Positions 1 to 5,723 of a stretch of DNA of 6,208 nt are shown here, piece by piece; the stretch's first letter is position 1, and each line of letters begins with the position of its first letter. The position numbers and the translations under genes were made by a program. The notes beneath the pieces were generated by a model, which saw only the letters and a program-made list of their open reading frames with translations, did no database searches and was not told where the DNA came from. Source of the stretch: Pyrodictiaceae archaeon (lineage in GTDB: Archaea > Thermoproteota > Thermoprotei_A > Sulfolobales > Pyrodictiaceae); contig WAQM01000105.1 of NCBI GenBank assembly GCA_015520245.1, positions 1 to 6,208 on the forward strand. The letters run 5' to 3'.

Positions 1-173
1 GTGTCGTCGCTGTACGCGTAGCGGCCGCTGACCTCTATGCCGCGCAGCTGCAGGGCGCCCGGCGCGATCCACTCGCTCGCGGGCCCGGCGCCCTCGACCT
101 CGTAGGGCCTCCCGAGCGCGTCGCCGGCAGCCACGCCGAGCAGCACGGCCTCGAAGAGCTGAGCCCGGGCCAA
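1..173 (-). CDS. ADP-ribosylglycohydrolase family protein, N-terminal fragment
   Basis: The reading frame is open from a TTG at 173-171 to the left edge: 57 complete codons plus a partial one. Near residues 13-21 it reads GVAAGDALGRP, and at the edge it reads YSDDT. Together these are the hallmark of the DraG/ARH family (ADP-ribosylglycohydrolase): an N-terminal G-x-x-x-GDALG helix followed by the (S/T)DDT metal-ligand motif. Family members remove ADP-ribose from modified proteins or small molecules using Mg/Mn ions bound by such Asp and Thr residues; the substrate cannot be told here. The TTG start is supported by a strong purine tract 8 nt upstream. The gene is divergent from the acetyltransferase gene at 257. 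The remaining catalytic Asp residues would lie outside the window, so activity cannot be judged. I am confident of the family and less so of the exact start. Confidence 0.82.
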   Translation of the reverse strand, partial: MARAQLFEAVLLGVAAGDALGRPYEVEGAGPASEWIAPGALQLRGIEVSGRYAYSDD

Positions 174-186
174 CCCTCCCCCCTCC
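174..186 (-). promoter_or_regulatory. Shine-Dalgarno site for the ADP-ribosylglycohydrolase TTG start
   Basis: Read on the minus strand this is GGAGGGGGGAGGG, ending directly before the TTG. The first GGAGG (186-182) is complementary to the archaeal anti-Shine-Dalgarno CCUCC and lies 8 nt from the start codon. This spacing is what decides for TTG at 173. No ATG or GTG start is seen in this frame near the beginning of the conserved region. Confidence 0.6.
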
Positions 187-256
187 GGGCTCCGCCCGCG
201 GCGCTCTAAGACCCGTCGCGGCCCCCAGAGGGTCGGCAAAGCCTGAGGGCGCGGTC
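187..256. promoter_or_regulatory. Divergent intergenic region, probable promoters in both directions
   Basis: The short spacer separates two divergently transcribed genes, so it should hold a promoter for each. The only AT-leaning patch is CTCTAAGA at 204-211. Its centre is about 35 bp from the minus-strand TTG and about 50 bp from the plus-strand ATG, so it could act as a weak TATA element for either gene. It matches archaeal TATA boxes poorly and no clear BRE is visible. A GAGG at 245-248, 8 nt before the ATG at 257, is a plausible ribosome binding site for the acetyltransferase. Promoter placement is inference. Confidence 0.25.
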
Positions 257-730
257 ATGGACGTGGTGGTGAGGAGAGCGAGGCGCGAGGACCTCGACGA
301 GGTGATAAGGATTAACGAGCTGACGCTGCCCGAGCACTACCCGCGATGGTTCTGGGAGGACCACCTGCGCAACTGGGGCGAGGCGTTCCTCGTAGCCGAG
401 GTCGAGGGCAGGATAGTGGGCTACGTGATGACGAGAGTCGAGTACGGCCCGGGCTACGTGGTGCCCGAGCCGATGGTAAGGAAGGGCCACATCGTGTCCA
501 TAGCGGTGCTCCCGGAGTTCCGGCGGCGCGGGATAGGCACGAGGCTCATGGAGGAGGCGATGAGGGTCCTACGCGACGTCTACGGCTGCAAGGAGGTCTA
601 CCTGGAGGTCCGCGTGTCGAACACGCCCGCGATAAGGCTATACGAGAAGCTAGGATTCAGGAAGGTCAGGGTCATACCCATGTACTACCTCGACGGCGAG
701 GACGCGTACCTAATGGCCAGGCCCCTCTAG
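257..730 (+). CDS. Archaeal N-alpha-acetyltransferase (Ard1/RimI-type GNAT)
   Basis: The 157-residue protein spans one GNAT domain and transfers acetyl from acetyl-CoA to protein N-termini in the cytoplasm. Visible hallmarks are LPEHYP (24-29, the substrate-side loop with a conserved Glu), RKGHIVSIAVLPEF (75-88, strand 4 region with a conserved His), the acetyl-CoA pyrophosphate-binding RRRGIG (89-94), and the C-terminal YLEVRVSN...AIRLYEKLGF (115-134). From memory, these blocks and the ending GEDAYLMARPL match the Sulfolobus Ard1/NatA-like enzyme very closely, so this is the general archaeal Nat enzyme rather than a ribosome-specific RimI. The length is typical of a minimal GNAT. It is the first gene of the likely operon. 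Its TAG stop lies inside the Shine-Dalgarno site of fni, suggesting coupled translation. It may carry the label rimI in annotations, but the substrate range is inferred to be broad. Confidence 0.92.
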   Translation: MDVVVRRARREDLDEVIRINELTLPEHYPRWFWEDHLRNWGEAFLVAEVEGRIVGYVMTRVEYGPGYVVPEPMVRKGHIVSIAVLPEFRRRGIGTRLMEEAMRVLRDVYGCKEVYLEVRVSNTPAIRLYEKLGFRKVRVIPMYYLDGEDAYLMARPL

Positions 731-733
731 GTG
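729..733 (+). promoter_or_regulatory. Shine-Dalgarno AGGTG deciding the fni start
   Basis: AGGTG overlaps the last bases of the upstream TAG stop (728-730). It sits directly against a TTG at 735 but 7 nt before the ATG at 741. The second spacing is normal for archaeal translation, so ATG 741 is preferred over TTG 735. The difference is only two residues. Confidence 0.5.
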
Positions 734-740
734 TTTGGAG

Positions 741-1862
741 ATGGGGCTCGGGCCCAGGAAGCTCGACCACCTTAGGCTAGCAATAGACAGCGACGTCGAG
801 CACCCCGGCACCACATGGCTCGAGATGGTCGGCCTCGTGCACGTAGCTGCGCCGGAGCTGGACCCGGCGGAGGTCTCGACCTCTACGAGGTTCCTGGGGC
901 GGGAGCTAACGGCCCCCGTGATGGTCGCTGGCATGACGGGGGGCCACCCCGCCACAGCCGACGTGAACTGCGCGATAGCGAGGGCGGTCGAGGAGCTCGG
1001 GCTGGCGATGGGGGTGGGAAGCCAGAGGGCGGCAATAGAGAGGCCGGAGCCGCGGGTTGTGGAGAGCTTCAGGGCGGCCCGCAGGTGCGCACCGACCGCA
1101 CCCATAGTCGCGAACGTAGGCATGGCGCAGCTTGCCGGGGGCTACGGTGTGAGGGAGCTCGTCAGGGCGGTGGAGATGATCGATGCGGACGCCGTGGCCG
1201 TGCACTTGAACGTGGGGCAGGAGGTAGTGCAGCCGGAGGGCGATAGGTCGTTCAGAGGCGTCGTCGACGCGATCGCCAGGCTTGCCGACGAGATTGACGT
1301 CCCCCTCATAGTCAAGGAGACGGGACACGGGCTATCGAAGGAGGTCGTGATGGAGCTCCACGCGCGCGGTGTCGACTACTTCGACGTGGCCGGCGCGGGC
1401 GGGACCAGCTGGGTCATCGTTGAGGGGCTCCGGGCCCGCGCCGCGGGCTACGAGCTTGCCGCAGCGATAGCCGAGGACTACGCCGCGTGGGGCCACCCCA
1501 CTGCCCTCTCGATAGTCGAGTCTCGGTGGGCCGCGCCCTCGGCCTGCATCATAGCGAGCGGCGGTATCAGGAGCTCGCTCGACGCCCTCAAGGCCCTCGC
1601 CCTGGGGGCCGATGTTGTCGCTGTCGCCCTCCCCGTCGTGAGAGCCTACGCCGCGGGCGGCCTCGGGGCCGTGAGGGCCTATCTGGAGAGGCTCGTGAAG
1701 GGCATCACGTTCGGCATGGTGATGGTCGGCGCTCGGACGCTAGACGAGCTTAGGAGGAGGCCGCTGATGCTCTCCGGCGCCCTGGCCGACGCCATGGGTC
1801 AGCGCGGCATCGACGTCAAACTCTATATGAGCGCTCGCTCGGCAGTACCCCACCGGTGCTAG
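741..1862 (+). CDS. fni: Type 2 isopentenyl-diphosphate delta-isomerase (FMN-dependent)
   Basis: The 373-residue cytoplasmic TIM-barrel flavoenzyme interconverts isopentenyl and dimethylallyl diphosphate, using reduced FMN and Mg. Motifs from the ATG at 741: RKLDH (6-10, substrate diphosphate contact), MTGG (65-68) and GVGSQR (91-96, flavin and substrate contacts), HLNVGQE (155-161, with the Gln160-Glu161 pair expected to help catalysis and bind Mg), VKETGHG (191-197, flavin-contacting Lys), GAGGTSW (218-224), SGGIRS (273-278) and ALGAD (287-291, FMN phosphate site). Length is normal for the family and all key residues are present. HLNVGQE has Val-Gly where I recall HLNP-x-QE in Sulfolobus. 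It lies 10 bp after the acetyltransferase gene and 17 bp before the prenyl synthase gene, which uses both its substrate and its product. A TTG start at 735 is possible. Confidence 0.95.
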   Translation: MGLGPRKLDHLRLAIDSDVEHPGTTWLEMVGLVHVAAPELDPAEVSTSTRFLGRELTAPVMVAGMTGGHPATADVNCAIARAVEELGLAMGVGSQRAAIERPEPRVVESFRAARRCAPTAPIVANVGMAQLAGGYGVRELVRAVEMIDADAVAVHLNVGQEVVQPEGDRSFRGVVDAIARLADEIDVPLIVKETGHGLSKEVVMELHARGVDYFDVAGAGGTSWVIVEGLRARAAGYELAAAIAEDYAAWGHPTALSIVESRWAAPSACIIASGGIRSSLDALKALALGADVVAVALPVVRAYAAGGLGAVRAYLERLVKGITFGMVMVGARTLDELRRRPLMLSGALADAMGQRGIDVKLYMSARSAVPHRC

Positions 1863-1866
1863 GCCA

Positions 1867-1871
1867 GGAGG
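1867..1871 (+). promoter_or_regulatory. Shine-Dalgarno GGAGG for the prenyl synthase gene
   Basis: A consensus GGAGG lies 8 nt upstream of the ATG at 1880, in the 17-bp gap after fni. It fixes the start of the prenyl synthase gene. No room exists here for a separate promoter. Confidence 0.65.
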
Positions 1872-1879
1872 CGTAGGCG

Positions 1880-2869
1880 ATGGAGCTGGCCAAGAGGCTC
1901 GAGAAGGTCGCCAGTATGGTGGACGGCTACCTCTTCGCGCGCGTCAAGGGCGCGCCCGAGCAGCTCTATGACGCGTCCCTCCATCTCATAAGAGCTGGGG
2001 GCAAGAGGCTTAGGCCGTTCGTAGTCGTGACCGTGGCGGAGATGCTAGGCGAGCCGCCCGAGAAGGCCCTACCATTCGCAGCGTCCGTGGAGCTCGTGCA
2101 CAACTTCACGCTGATACACGACGACATAATCGACCGGGACGAGCTCCGGCGGGGCGTGCCCACGGTCCACAAGCTGTGGGGCGAGGCCATGGCGATAACA
2201 GCCGGCGACCTGCTCTTCGCCAAGGCCTTCGAGGTGCTCACGGACGCGGTGGACATGGGCGTGCCGGCCGACCGGGTGGTGAGGGCGGTGAACGTCCTGG
2301 CGAGGGCGACGTCGGTGGTCGCCGAGGGTCAAGCGCTTGACACGCTGTTCCAGGACCGCGACGACGTCAGCATGGACGAGTACATAGAGATGGTGTACAA
2401 GAAGACGGGCGCGCTGTTCGAGGCCTCGGCGGTGCTCGGCGGGCTCGTTGCGACCGACGATGACTCCGTGCTCTCGAGGCTAGCCGAGTACGGCCGCAAC
2501 CTAGGCATAGCGTTCCAGGTGAGGGACGACATCCTGGGCCTCGTGGGAGACGAGAAGGTCCTAGGCAAGCCCGTCTACAGCGACCTGAGGGAGGGGAAGA
2601 AGACCATACTCGTCATCTACGCCCTCGAGAGGCTGGGCGACGAGGAGAAGGAGCAGCTGCTCTCAATCCTCGGCAGGCGCGACGCGGCGAGAAGCGAGCT
2701 GGAAAGGGCGGCAGAGCTCATAAAGTCGACGGGGGCCGTGGAGTTCGCTGAGCGGGTGGCGCGCGACTACGCCGAGAGGGCCAGGAGGGCGCTGGAGAGC
2801 ATGCCCGATAACGACGCCAGGCGGGCTCTCCTGGAGCTGCTTGACTTCGTCGTGGAGAGGCAGAGGTAG
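1880..2869 (+). CDS. Geranylgeranyl diphosphate synthase (archaeal short-chain trans-prenyltransferase)
   Basis: The 329-residue all-helical enzyme condenses IPP onto DMAPP and its products to build the C20 chain used for archaeal ether lipids. Visible motifs are GKRLRP (41-46, IPP binding), the first Asp-rich motif DDIID (81-85) followed by RRG (90-92, diphosphate contacts), LWGEAMAITAGD (99-110), KKTGALFE (174-181), and the second Asp-rich region FQVRDDILG (212-220) with GKP and SDLREGKK downstream (229-241). The second motif is DDILG rather than the bacterial DDxxD, as in other archaeal enzymes. Phe76 occupies the fifth position before the first Asp motif. In the Sulfolobus enzyme an aromatic residue there stops elongation near C20, so GGPP is the expected product; this is inference. 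Other names used for such genes are gds and idsA. It is directly downstream of fni and 2 bp upstream of the next gene. Confidence 0.94.
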   Translation: MELAKRLEKVASMVDGYLFARVKGAPEQLYDASLHLIRAGGKRLRPFVVVTVAEMLGEPPEKALPFAASVELVHNFTLIHDDIIDRDELRRGVPTVHKLWGEAMAITAGDLLFAKAFEVLTDAVDMGVPADRVVRAVNVLARATSVVAEGQALDTLFQDRDDVSMDEYIEMVYKKTGALFEASAVLGGLVATDDDSVLSRLAEYGRNLGIAFQVRDDILGLVGDEKVLGKPVYSDLREGKKTILVIYALERLGDEEKEQLLSILGRRDAARSELERAAELIKSTGAVEFAERVARDYAERARRALESMPDNDARRALLELLDFVVERQR

Positions 2870-2871
2870 CC

Positions 2872-3378
2872 TTGTCGGCGGGCTGCGGCTACAGCCCCTA
2901 CCTGGTGCCCAGGCTCTACGTGGGGGGCCTCGAGTCCGACGAGTACCTGGTGCCCGAGGACGGGGACCTCAGGGTGTCGCGGAGCTGTGAGGGCTCGCGC
3001 TGCTATGGCCGCGCGATCTACGGCACGCTCCTCGAGGAGCTTGTCGACCTCGTGGCTAAGAGGGTGGTAAGGCCGTTCGTCGTCGTGCTCCCACCCGACT
3101 ACGTCAAGGCGCTTGTGGTCGAGGAGGGGGCGACCCTCGAGCCCATACCGGTCGAGGGCATGAGGACCATCATAGACGTGTGCGAGGGCGCGAGGGTCCG
3201 CGAGGGCGACGTGCTCGCCTACATAGTCACCAGGAAGTACGAGCTCAGGAAGGTACGCAGCCACCTTGAGGGCCTCGTGGTGTACATATACTCGTCGCCC
3301 GAGTCTCGCCCAGACCGCAACGTGATCTTCGTGGCCCCGGGTGGGGAGGGTGTCCGCGAGGCAAGGGTACGACGTTAA
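2872..3378 (+). CDS. Uncharacterised archaeal protein with lipoyl/biotinyl-like C-terminal region (DUF2118-like)
   Basis: The 168-residue protein starts at a TTG only 2 bp after the prenyl synthase stop. GAGGT at 2863-2867 is its Shine-Dalgarno site, 4 nt away, which is short, so the start is moderately sure. It has no signal peptide or membrane segment. The N-terminal half (about 1-70) is not recognised. Residues about 80-157 show the rhythm of a barrel-sandwich hybrid: a short beta region, ARVREGDVLAYIVTRK (107-122), then HLEGLVVYI (131-139), resembling V-x-x-G-x-x-V-x-x-G and the second Gly-Val turn of lipoyl and biotinyl carriers. I believe this corresponds to the archaeal family DUF2118, recalled from memory. 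Lys122 falls near where carriers hold their modified lysine, but modification is not shown. The gene's 3' end overlaps the start of gltX by up to 38 bp, so the two are probably translationally linked. Function unknown. Confidence 0.75.
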   Translation: MSAGCGYSPYLVPRLYVGGLESDEYLVPEDGDLRVSRSCEGSRCYGRAIYGTLLEELVDLVAKRVVRPFVVVLPPDYVKALVVEEGATLEPIPVEGMRTIIDVCEGARVREGDVLAYIVTRKYELRKVRSHLEGLVVYIYSSPESRPDRNVIFVAPGGEGVREARVRR

Positions 3379-5137
3379 TGAGGTGAGGTGGCTAGCCAGG
3401 GGCTTCGCGCTCCTCAACGCCGTAGAGCACGGCGGCCGCGCGGCAGTGGGCCCCGTCATGGGCAAGCTCATGGCCGAGAGGCCGGAGCTGAGGCCCTACG
3501 CGCGCGAGATAGCCAGGCTCGTGGCTGAGGTCGTCAAGGAGGTCAACGCCCTCAGCCCCGACGAGCAGAGGAGGCTGCTCGAGGAGGAATACGCTTGGCT
3601 CCTCGAGAGGAGGCGCAGGAGGGCCGAGGAGGAGAAGCGGCTGCCCCCGCTACCGGCCGCCGAGAGGGGCAAGGTGGTGACGAGGTTCGCGCCAAACCCC
3701 GACTTCGTGCTACACATAGGCAACGCCCGGGCAGCCGTGCTCAGCTACGAGTACGCACGCATGTACGAGGGCAGGATGATCCTGAGGTTCGAGGACACCG
3801 ACCCCAGGACGAAGCAGCCCATGCCCGAGGCGTACGAGCTAATAAGGGAGGACCTGCGCTGGCTCGGCATCAGGTGGGACGAGGAGTACGTGCAGAGCCT
3901 GAGAATGGAGGTCTTCTACGACGTGGCCCGCAAGCTCATAGAGCGCGGCGGCGCCTACGTCGACACCGAGCCCCCCGAGAAGTTCCGCGAGTACCGGGAC
4001 TCGGGCAACCTGGCGCGGTACCCCCCGAGGCTGCGCAGCCCCGAGGAGAACCTGGAGCTCTGGGACCGCATGCTGGAGGGGCACTTCGGCGAGGGCGAGG
4101 CGGTGCTGAGGGTCAAGACCGACCCGGCCCACCCCGACCCCTCGGTGAGGGACTGGGTGGCGTGCAGGATAATAGACACGTCAAAGACCCCCCACCCTAT
4201 CGTCGGCGATAGGTACATCGTGTGGCCGACCTACAACTTCGCGGCGGCCGTCGACGATCACCTGATGGGCGTGACGCACATCCTAAGGGCGCGCGAGCAC
4301 GCCCAGAACACGGTGAAGCAGCAGTTCCTCTACAGCCACCTGGGCTGGAGGTACCCGGTCGTAATCACGTTCGGCAGGTTAAAGCTGGAGGGCATGATAA
4401 TGAGCAAGTCGGCGCTGAGGAGGCTGGCCGAGGAGCGTGGCGTGAGGCTCGACGACCCGCGGCTAGCGACGCTTCGAGCGCTCAGGCGCCGTGGCATCGA
4501 CCCCGAGGCGGTCAGGAGGCTGATACTGGACGTGGGGGTCAAGCAGACCGACGCGTCGATCAGCTACGTCAACCTAGCGTCCGTGAACAGGAGTATCGTA
4601 GACGGGAGGGCCAGGCGCGTGATGGCGGCCATAGACCCCGTGCCGATGCTCGTCGAGGGGCTGCCGTGGGAGCGCAAGGAGTTCGAGGTGCCCTACCACC
4701 CTAGCGTCGACTTGGGCTCCAGGAGGCTCGAGGTACCGGGCCCCACCGCGACCCTCTACGTGTCGCGCAGCGATGCGCGCGCCCTAAGACCCGGGGACGT
4801 AGTCAGGCTGATGGAGGCCTTCAACGTGGAGGTGGTCGAGGTGCGGGGCGACCGCGTGGTGGCTAGGTTCCACAGCCTGAGCCTCGAGGAGGCCCGGCGC
4901 CGCGGCGCGCCGATAATCCAGTGGGTGCCTGCGAGCGACGCCGTACCCGTGGAGGTGCACGTGCCCGAGGGCTTCGAGCTGAGGGTGGACAGAGGGCTGG
5001 CCGAGCCGGCGGCCGCCGAGCTGAAGGTGGGCGAGGTCGTGCAGCTCGTGCGCTACGGCTTTGCTCGCGTTGACGCGGTGCTGCGCGGCGAGGACGGGCG
5101 GGTGGAAAAGCTGGTCATGGTGTACGCGCACGACTAG
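3341..5137 (+). CDS. gltX: Glutamyl-tRNA synthetase, archaeal type
   Basis: The 598-residue class I enzyme attaches glutamate to tRNA-Glu. In most archaea it also mischarges tRNA-Gln, which GatDE then amidates. After an archaeal N-terminal extension (about 1-105, ending in a charged helix), the Rossmann catalytic core carries RFAPNPD...HIGNAR (115-130, the HIGH-type motif as HIGN), LRFEDTDPR (148-156), WPTYNFAAAVDDHLMGVTHILR (295-316) and IMSKS (353-357, the KMSKS loop). The C-terminal part (about 435-598) is the beta-barrel anticodon-binding region shared with eukaryotic GlnRS, unlike the helical bacterial one. The start is uncertain. GTG 3341 and GTG 3350 both fall inside the upstream gene, GGAGG at 3345-3349 is too close to 3350, and GTG 3383 would trim the conserved N-terminus. 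The last gene of the operon, it ends in a stop shared with the convergent gene. Confidence 0.95.
   Translation: MGRVSARQGYDVNEVRWLARGFALLNAVEHGGRAAVGPVMGKLMAERPELRPYAREIARLVAEVVKEVNALSPDEQRRLLEEEYAWLLERRRRRAEEEKRLPPLPAAERGKVVTRFAPNPDFVLHIGNARAAVLSYEYARMYEGRMILRFEDTDPRTKQPMPEAYELIREDLRWLGIRWDEEYVQSLRMEVFYDVARKLIERGGAYVDTEPPEKFREYRDSGNLARYPPRLRSPEENLELWDRMLEGHFGEGEAVLRVKTDPAHPDPSVRDWVACRIIDTSKTPHPIVGDRYIVWPTYNFAAAVDDHLMGVTHILRAREHAQNTVKQQFLYSHLGWRYPVVITFGRLKLEGMIMSKSALRRLAEERGVRLDDPRLATLRALRRRGIDPEAVRRLILDVGVKQTDASISYVNLASVNRSIVDGRARRVMAAIDPVPMLVEGLPWERKEFEVPYHPSVDLGSRRLEVPGPTATLYVSRSDARALRPGDVVRLMEAFNVEVVEVRGDRVVARFHSLSLEEARRRGAPIIQWVPASDAVPVEVHVPEGFELRVDRGLAEPAAAELKVGEVVQLVRYGFARVDAVLRGEDGRVEKLVMVYAHD
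5134..5137. other. CTAG shared by two convergent stop codons
   Basis: The plus-strand gltX stop is TAG at 5135-5137. The minus-strand stop is TAG read at 5136-5134. Because CTAG is its own reverse complement, both stop codons fit in four bases. There is no spacer for a T-rich archaeal terminator, so at least one transcript must continue antisense into the other gene. Confidence 0.9.
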
Positions 5138-5676
5138 GGGCCCCGGCCCTGCCTGCGCCGCCGCGGAGCCCCGGGCCTCATGAGCATGGTCGTCAGCTCT
5201 ATCTGGGCCTCGATCGTCGTGAGCTTGGGCTTGAGCTCCTCTATGGCCTCCTCGAGCTTCCTGTAGAGCTCCTCGTCGAAGCCGACGGTCTTTAGGAACT
5301 CCTTGCCGTCGTTGGTGATCCTTAGCTTCTTGGTGACCGGATCGGTCTCGGCGAGCCCGACGTAGAGCAGCGCTACCACGTCCTCGCGCAGCTGCTTGGA
5401 GGTCGGGGTGTCGCCGACCAGGTAGAAGTCGTAGCCGAGGTCGATGCCCTTCTCGGTCTTAAGCCAGTAGAGCAGGTGGGCTAGGCTCCTCTCGTAGATG
5501 CCCTTCATCTTCTCAAGCGCTTGAAGCACCAGGAGGAGGTTGCGCTTGCGCGGGTCCGACTTGACCTGCTCGAGGGTTACGGCGGGCCTGGCTATTATGA
5601 CGAGCTCCCTCTTGGTACCCGCGACAGGCTCCTTCTTCTTCAGCCTGGGCCTGGAGCCGCCCAAGGAGGGGGCCAC
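5134..5676 (-). CDS. Uncharacterised winged-helix-like protein
   Basis: The 180-residue protein has no recognised name. Residues 1-20 are a basic, disordered-looking leader. Residues about 43-130 read as helices plus a wing: RNLLLVLQALEKM (45-57), LAHLLYWLKTE (65-75), LGYDFYLVG (80-88), SKQLREDVVALLYVGLAE (93-110) and LRITNDGKEFL (118-128). This order (LL-x-LL helix, LLY helix, GYDF strand, helix ending GL-x-E, then L-x-I-T-x-x-G) recalls winged-helix domains such as the YwgA or Panacea-type folds, usually regulatory. The resemblance is by eye. Residues 134-165 form a charged helix, possibly a coiled coil, and the tail RPGAPRRRRQGRGP is strongly basic, consistent with nucleic-acid binding. 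A TAA lies 8 codons upstream of the GTG at 5676, so the frame cannot extend. TTG at 5664 is an alternative start. It converges with gltX and lies downstream of the predicted sRNAs. The gene is very probably real; its function is unknown. Confidence 0.8.
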   Translation of the reverse strand: MAPSLGGSRPRLKKKEPVAGTKRELVIIARPAVTLEQVKSDPRKRNLLLVLQALEKMKGIYERSLAHLLYWLKTEKGIDLGYDFYLVGDTPTSKQLREDVVALLYVGLAETDPVTKKLRITNDGKEFLKTVGFDEELYRKLEEAIEELKPKLTTIEAQIELTTMLMRPGAPRRRRQGRGP

Positions 5677-5682
5677 CCCTCC
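5665..5682 (-). promoter_or_regulatory. Hairpin overlapping the ribosome binding site and GTG start of the winged-helix-like gene
   Basis: On the minus-strand transcript GGAGGGG (5682-5676) can pair perfectly with CCCCTCC (5671-5665) across the four-base loop TGGC. The 5' arm contains the only Shine-Dalgarno-like sequence and the first base of the GTG start (5676-5674). If folded, it would hide the binding site. The stem is visible; a regulatory role is inference, and such GC-rich stems can also arise by chance in this genome. Confidence 0.35.
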
Positions 5683-5707
5683 CGCGGGTGGGGGCGCTTA
5701 CGCCACC

Positions 5708-5715
5708 TCTTATGC
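5708..5715 (-). promoter_or_regulatory. Weak TATA-like element upstream of the winged-helix-like gene
   Basis: GCATAAGA on the minus strand is centred about 35 bp from the GTG at 5676. That would place a transcription start near 5685, giving a leader of under 10 nt. The match to the archaeal TATA consensus is weak and no BRE is evident. The alternative is that the gene is read through from the sRNA promoter at 5875-5880. Confidence 0.22.
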
Positions 5716-5723
5716 TGTCCGTT

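Larger units (their letters stand above)
257..5137 (+). other. Probable five-gene operon: acetyltransferase, fni, GGPP synthase, DUF2118-like, gltX
   Basis: All five genes run the same way with gaps of 10, 17 and 2 bp and then an overlap of up to 38 bp. No gap can hold an archaeal promoter, so one transcript from the 187-256 spacer is likely. From memory, fni, GGPP synthase and gltX cluster in other Thermoproteota, often with isopentenyl phosphate kinase and RNase J. Neither of those is in this window. Co-transcription is inferred from spacing alone. Confidence 0.7.

Noticed and set aside
710..1328. Minus-strand frames opposite fni
   Set aside because: Antisense shadows of a clearly real TIM-barrel enzyme, created by the lack of stop codons in GC-rich DNA.
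2767..3471. Long minus-strand open frame of 234 codons
   Set aside because: It is antisense to the end of the prenyl synthase, the DUF2118-like gene and the start of gltX. Its composition is that of reverse-complemented coding DNA (rich in His, Arg, Ala, Leu) and no family is recognisable.
3701..3724. HIGH motif region of GluRS reads PNPDFVLHIGN rather than the P-x-x-G-x-LHIGH of many class I enzymes
   Set aside because: The Gly to Phe change looked odd, but I believe crenarchaeal GluRS sequences share a similar PNPD-F/Y-V-x-H-x-GN form, and the rest of the core is intact.
3595..4212. Plus-strand frame of 205 codons inside gltX
   Set aside because: It is an out-of-frame shadow of the GluRS core, Arg/Gly/Ala/Pro-rich, with no recognisable motif, while the gltX frame has all class I motifs.
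5137..5175. GC-rich inverted stretches just after gltX as a terminator
   Set aside because: They encode the basic C-terminal tail of the opposing gene, and there is no T-run on the plus strand as archaeal termination needs.
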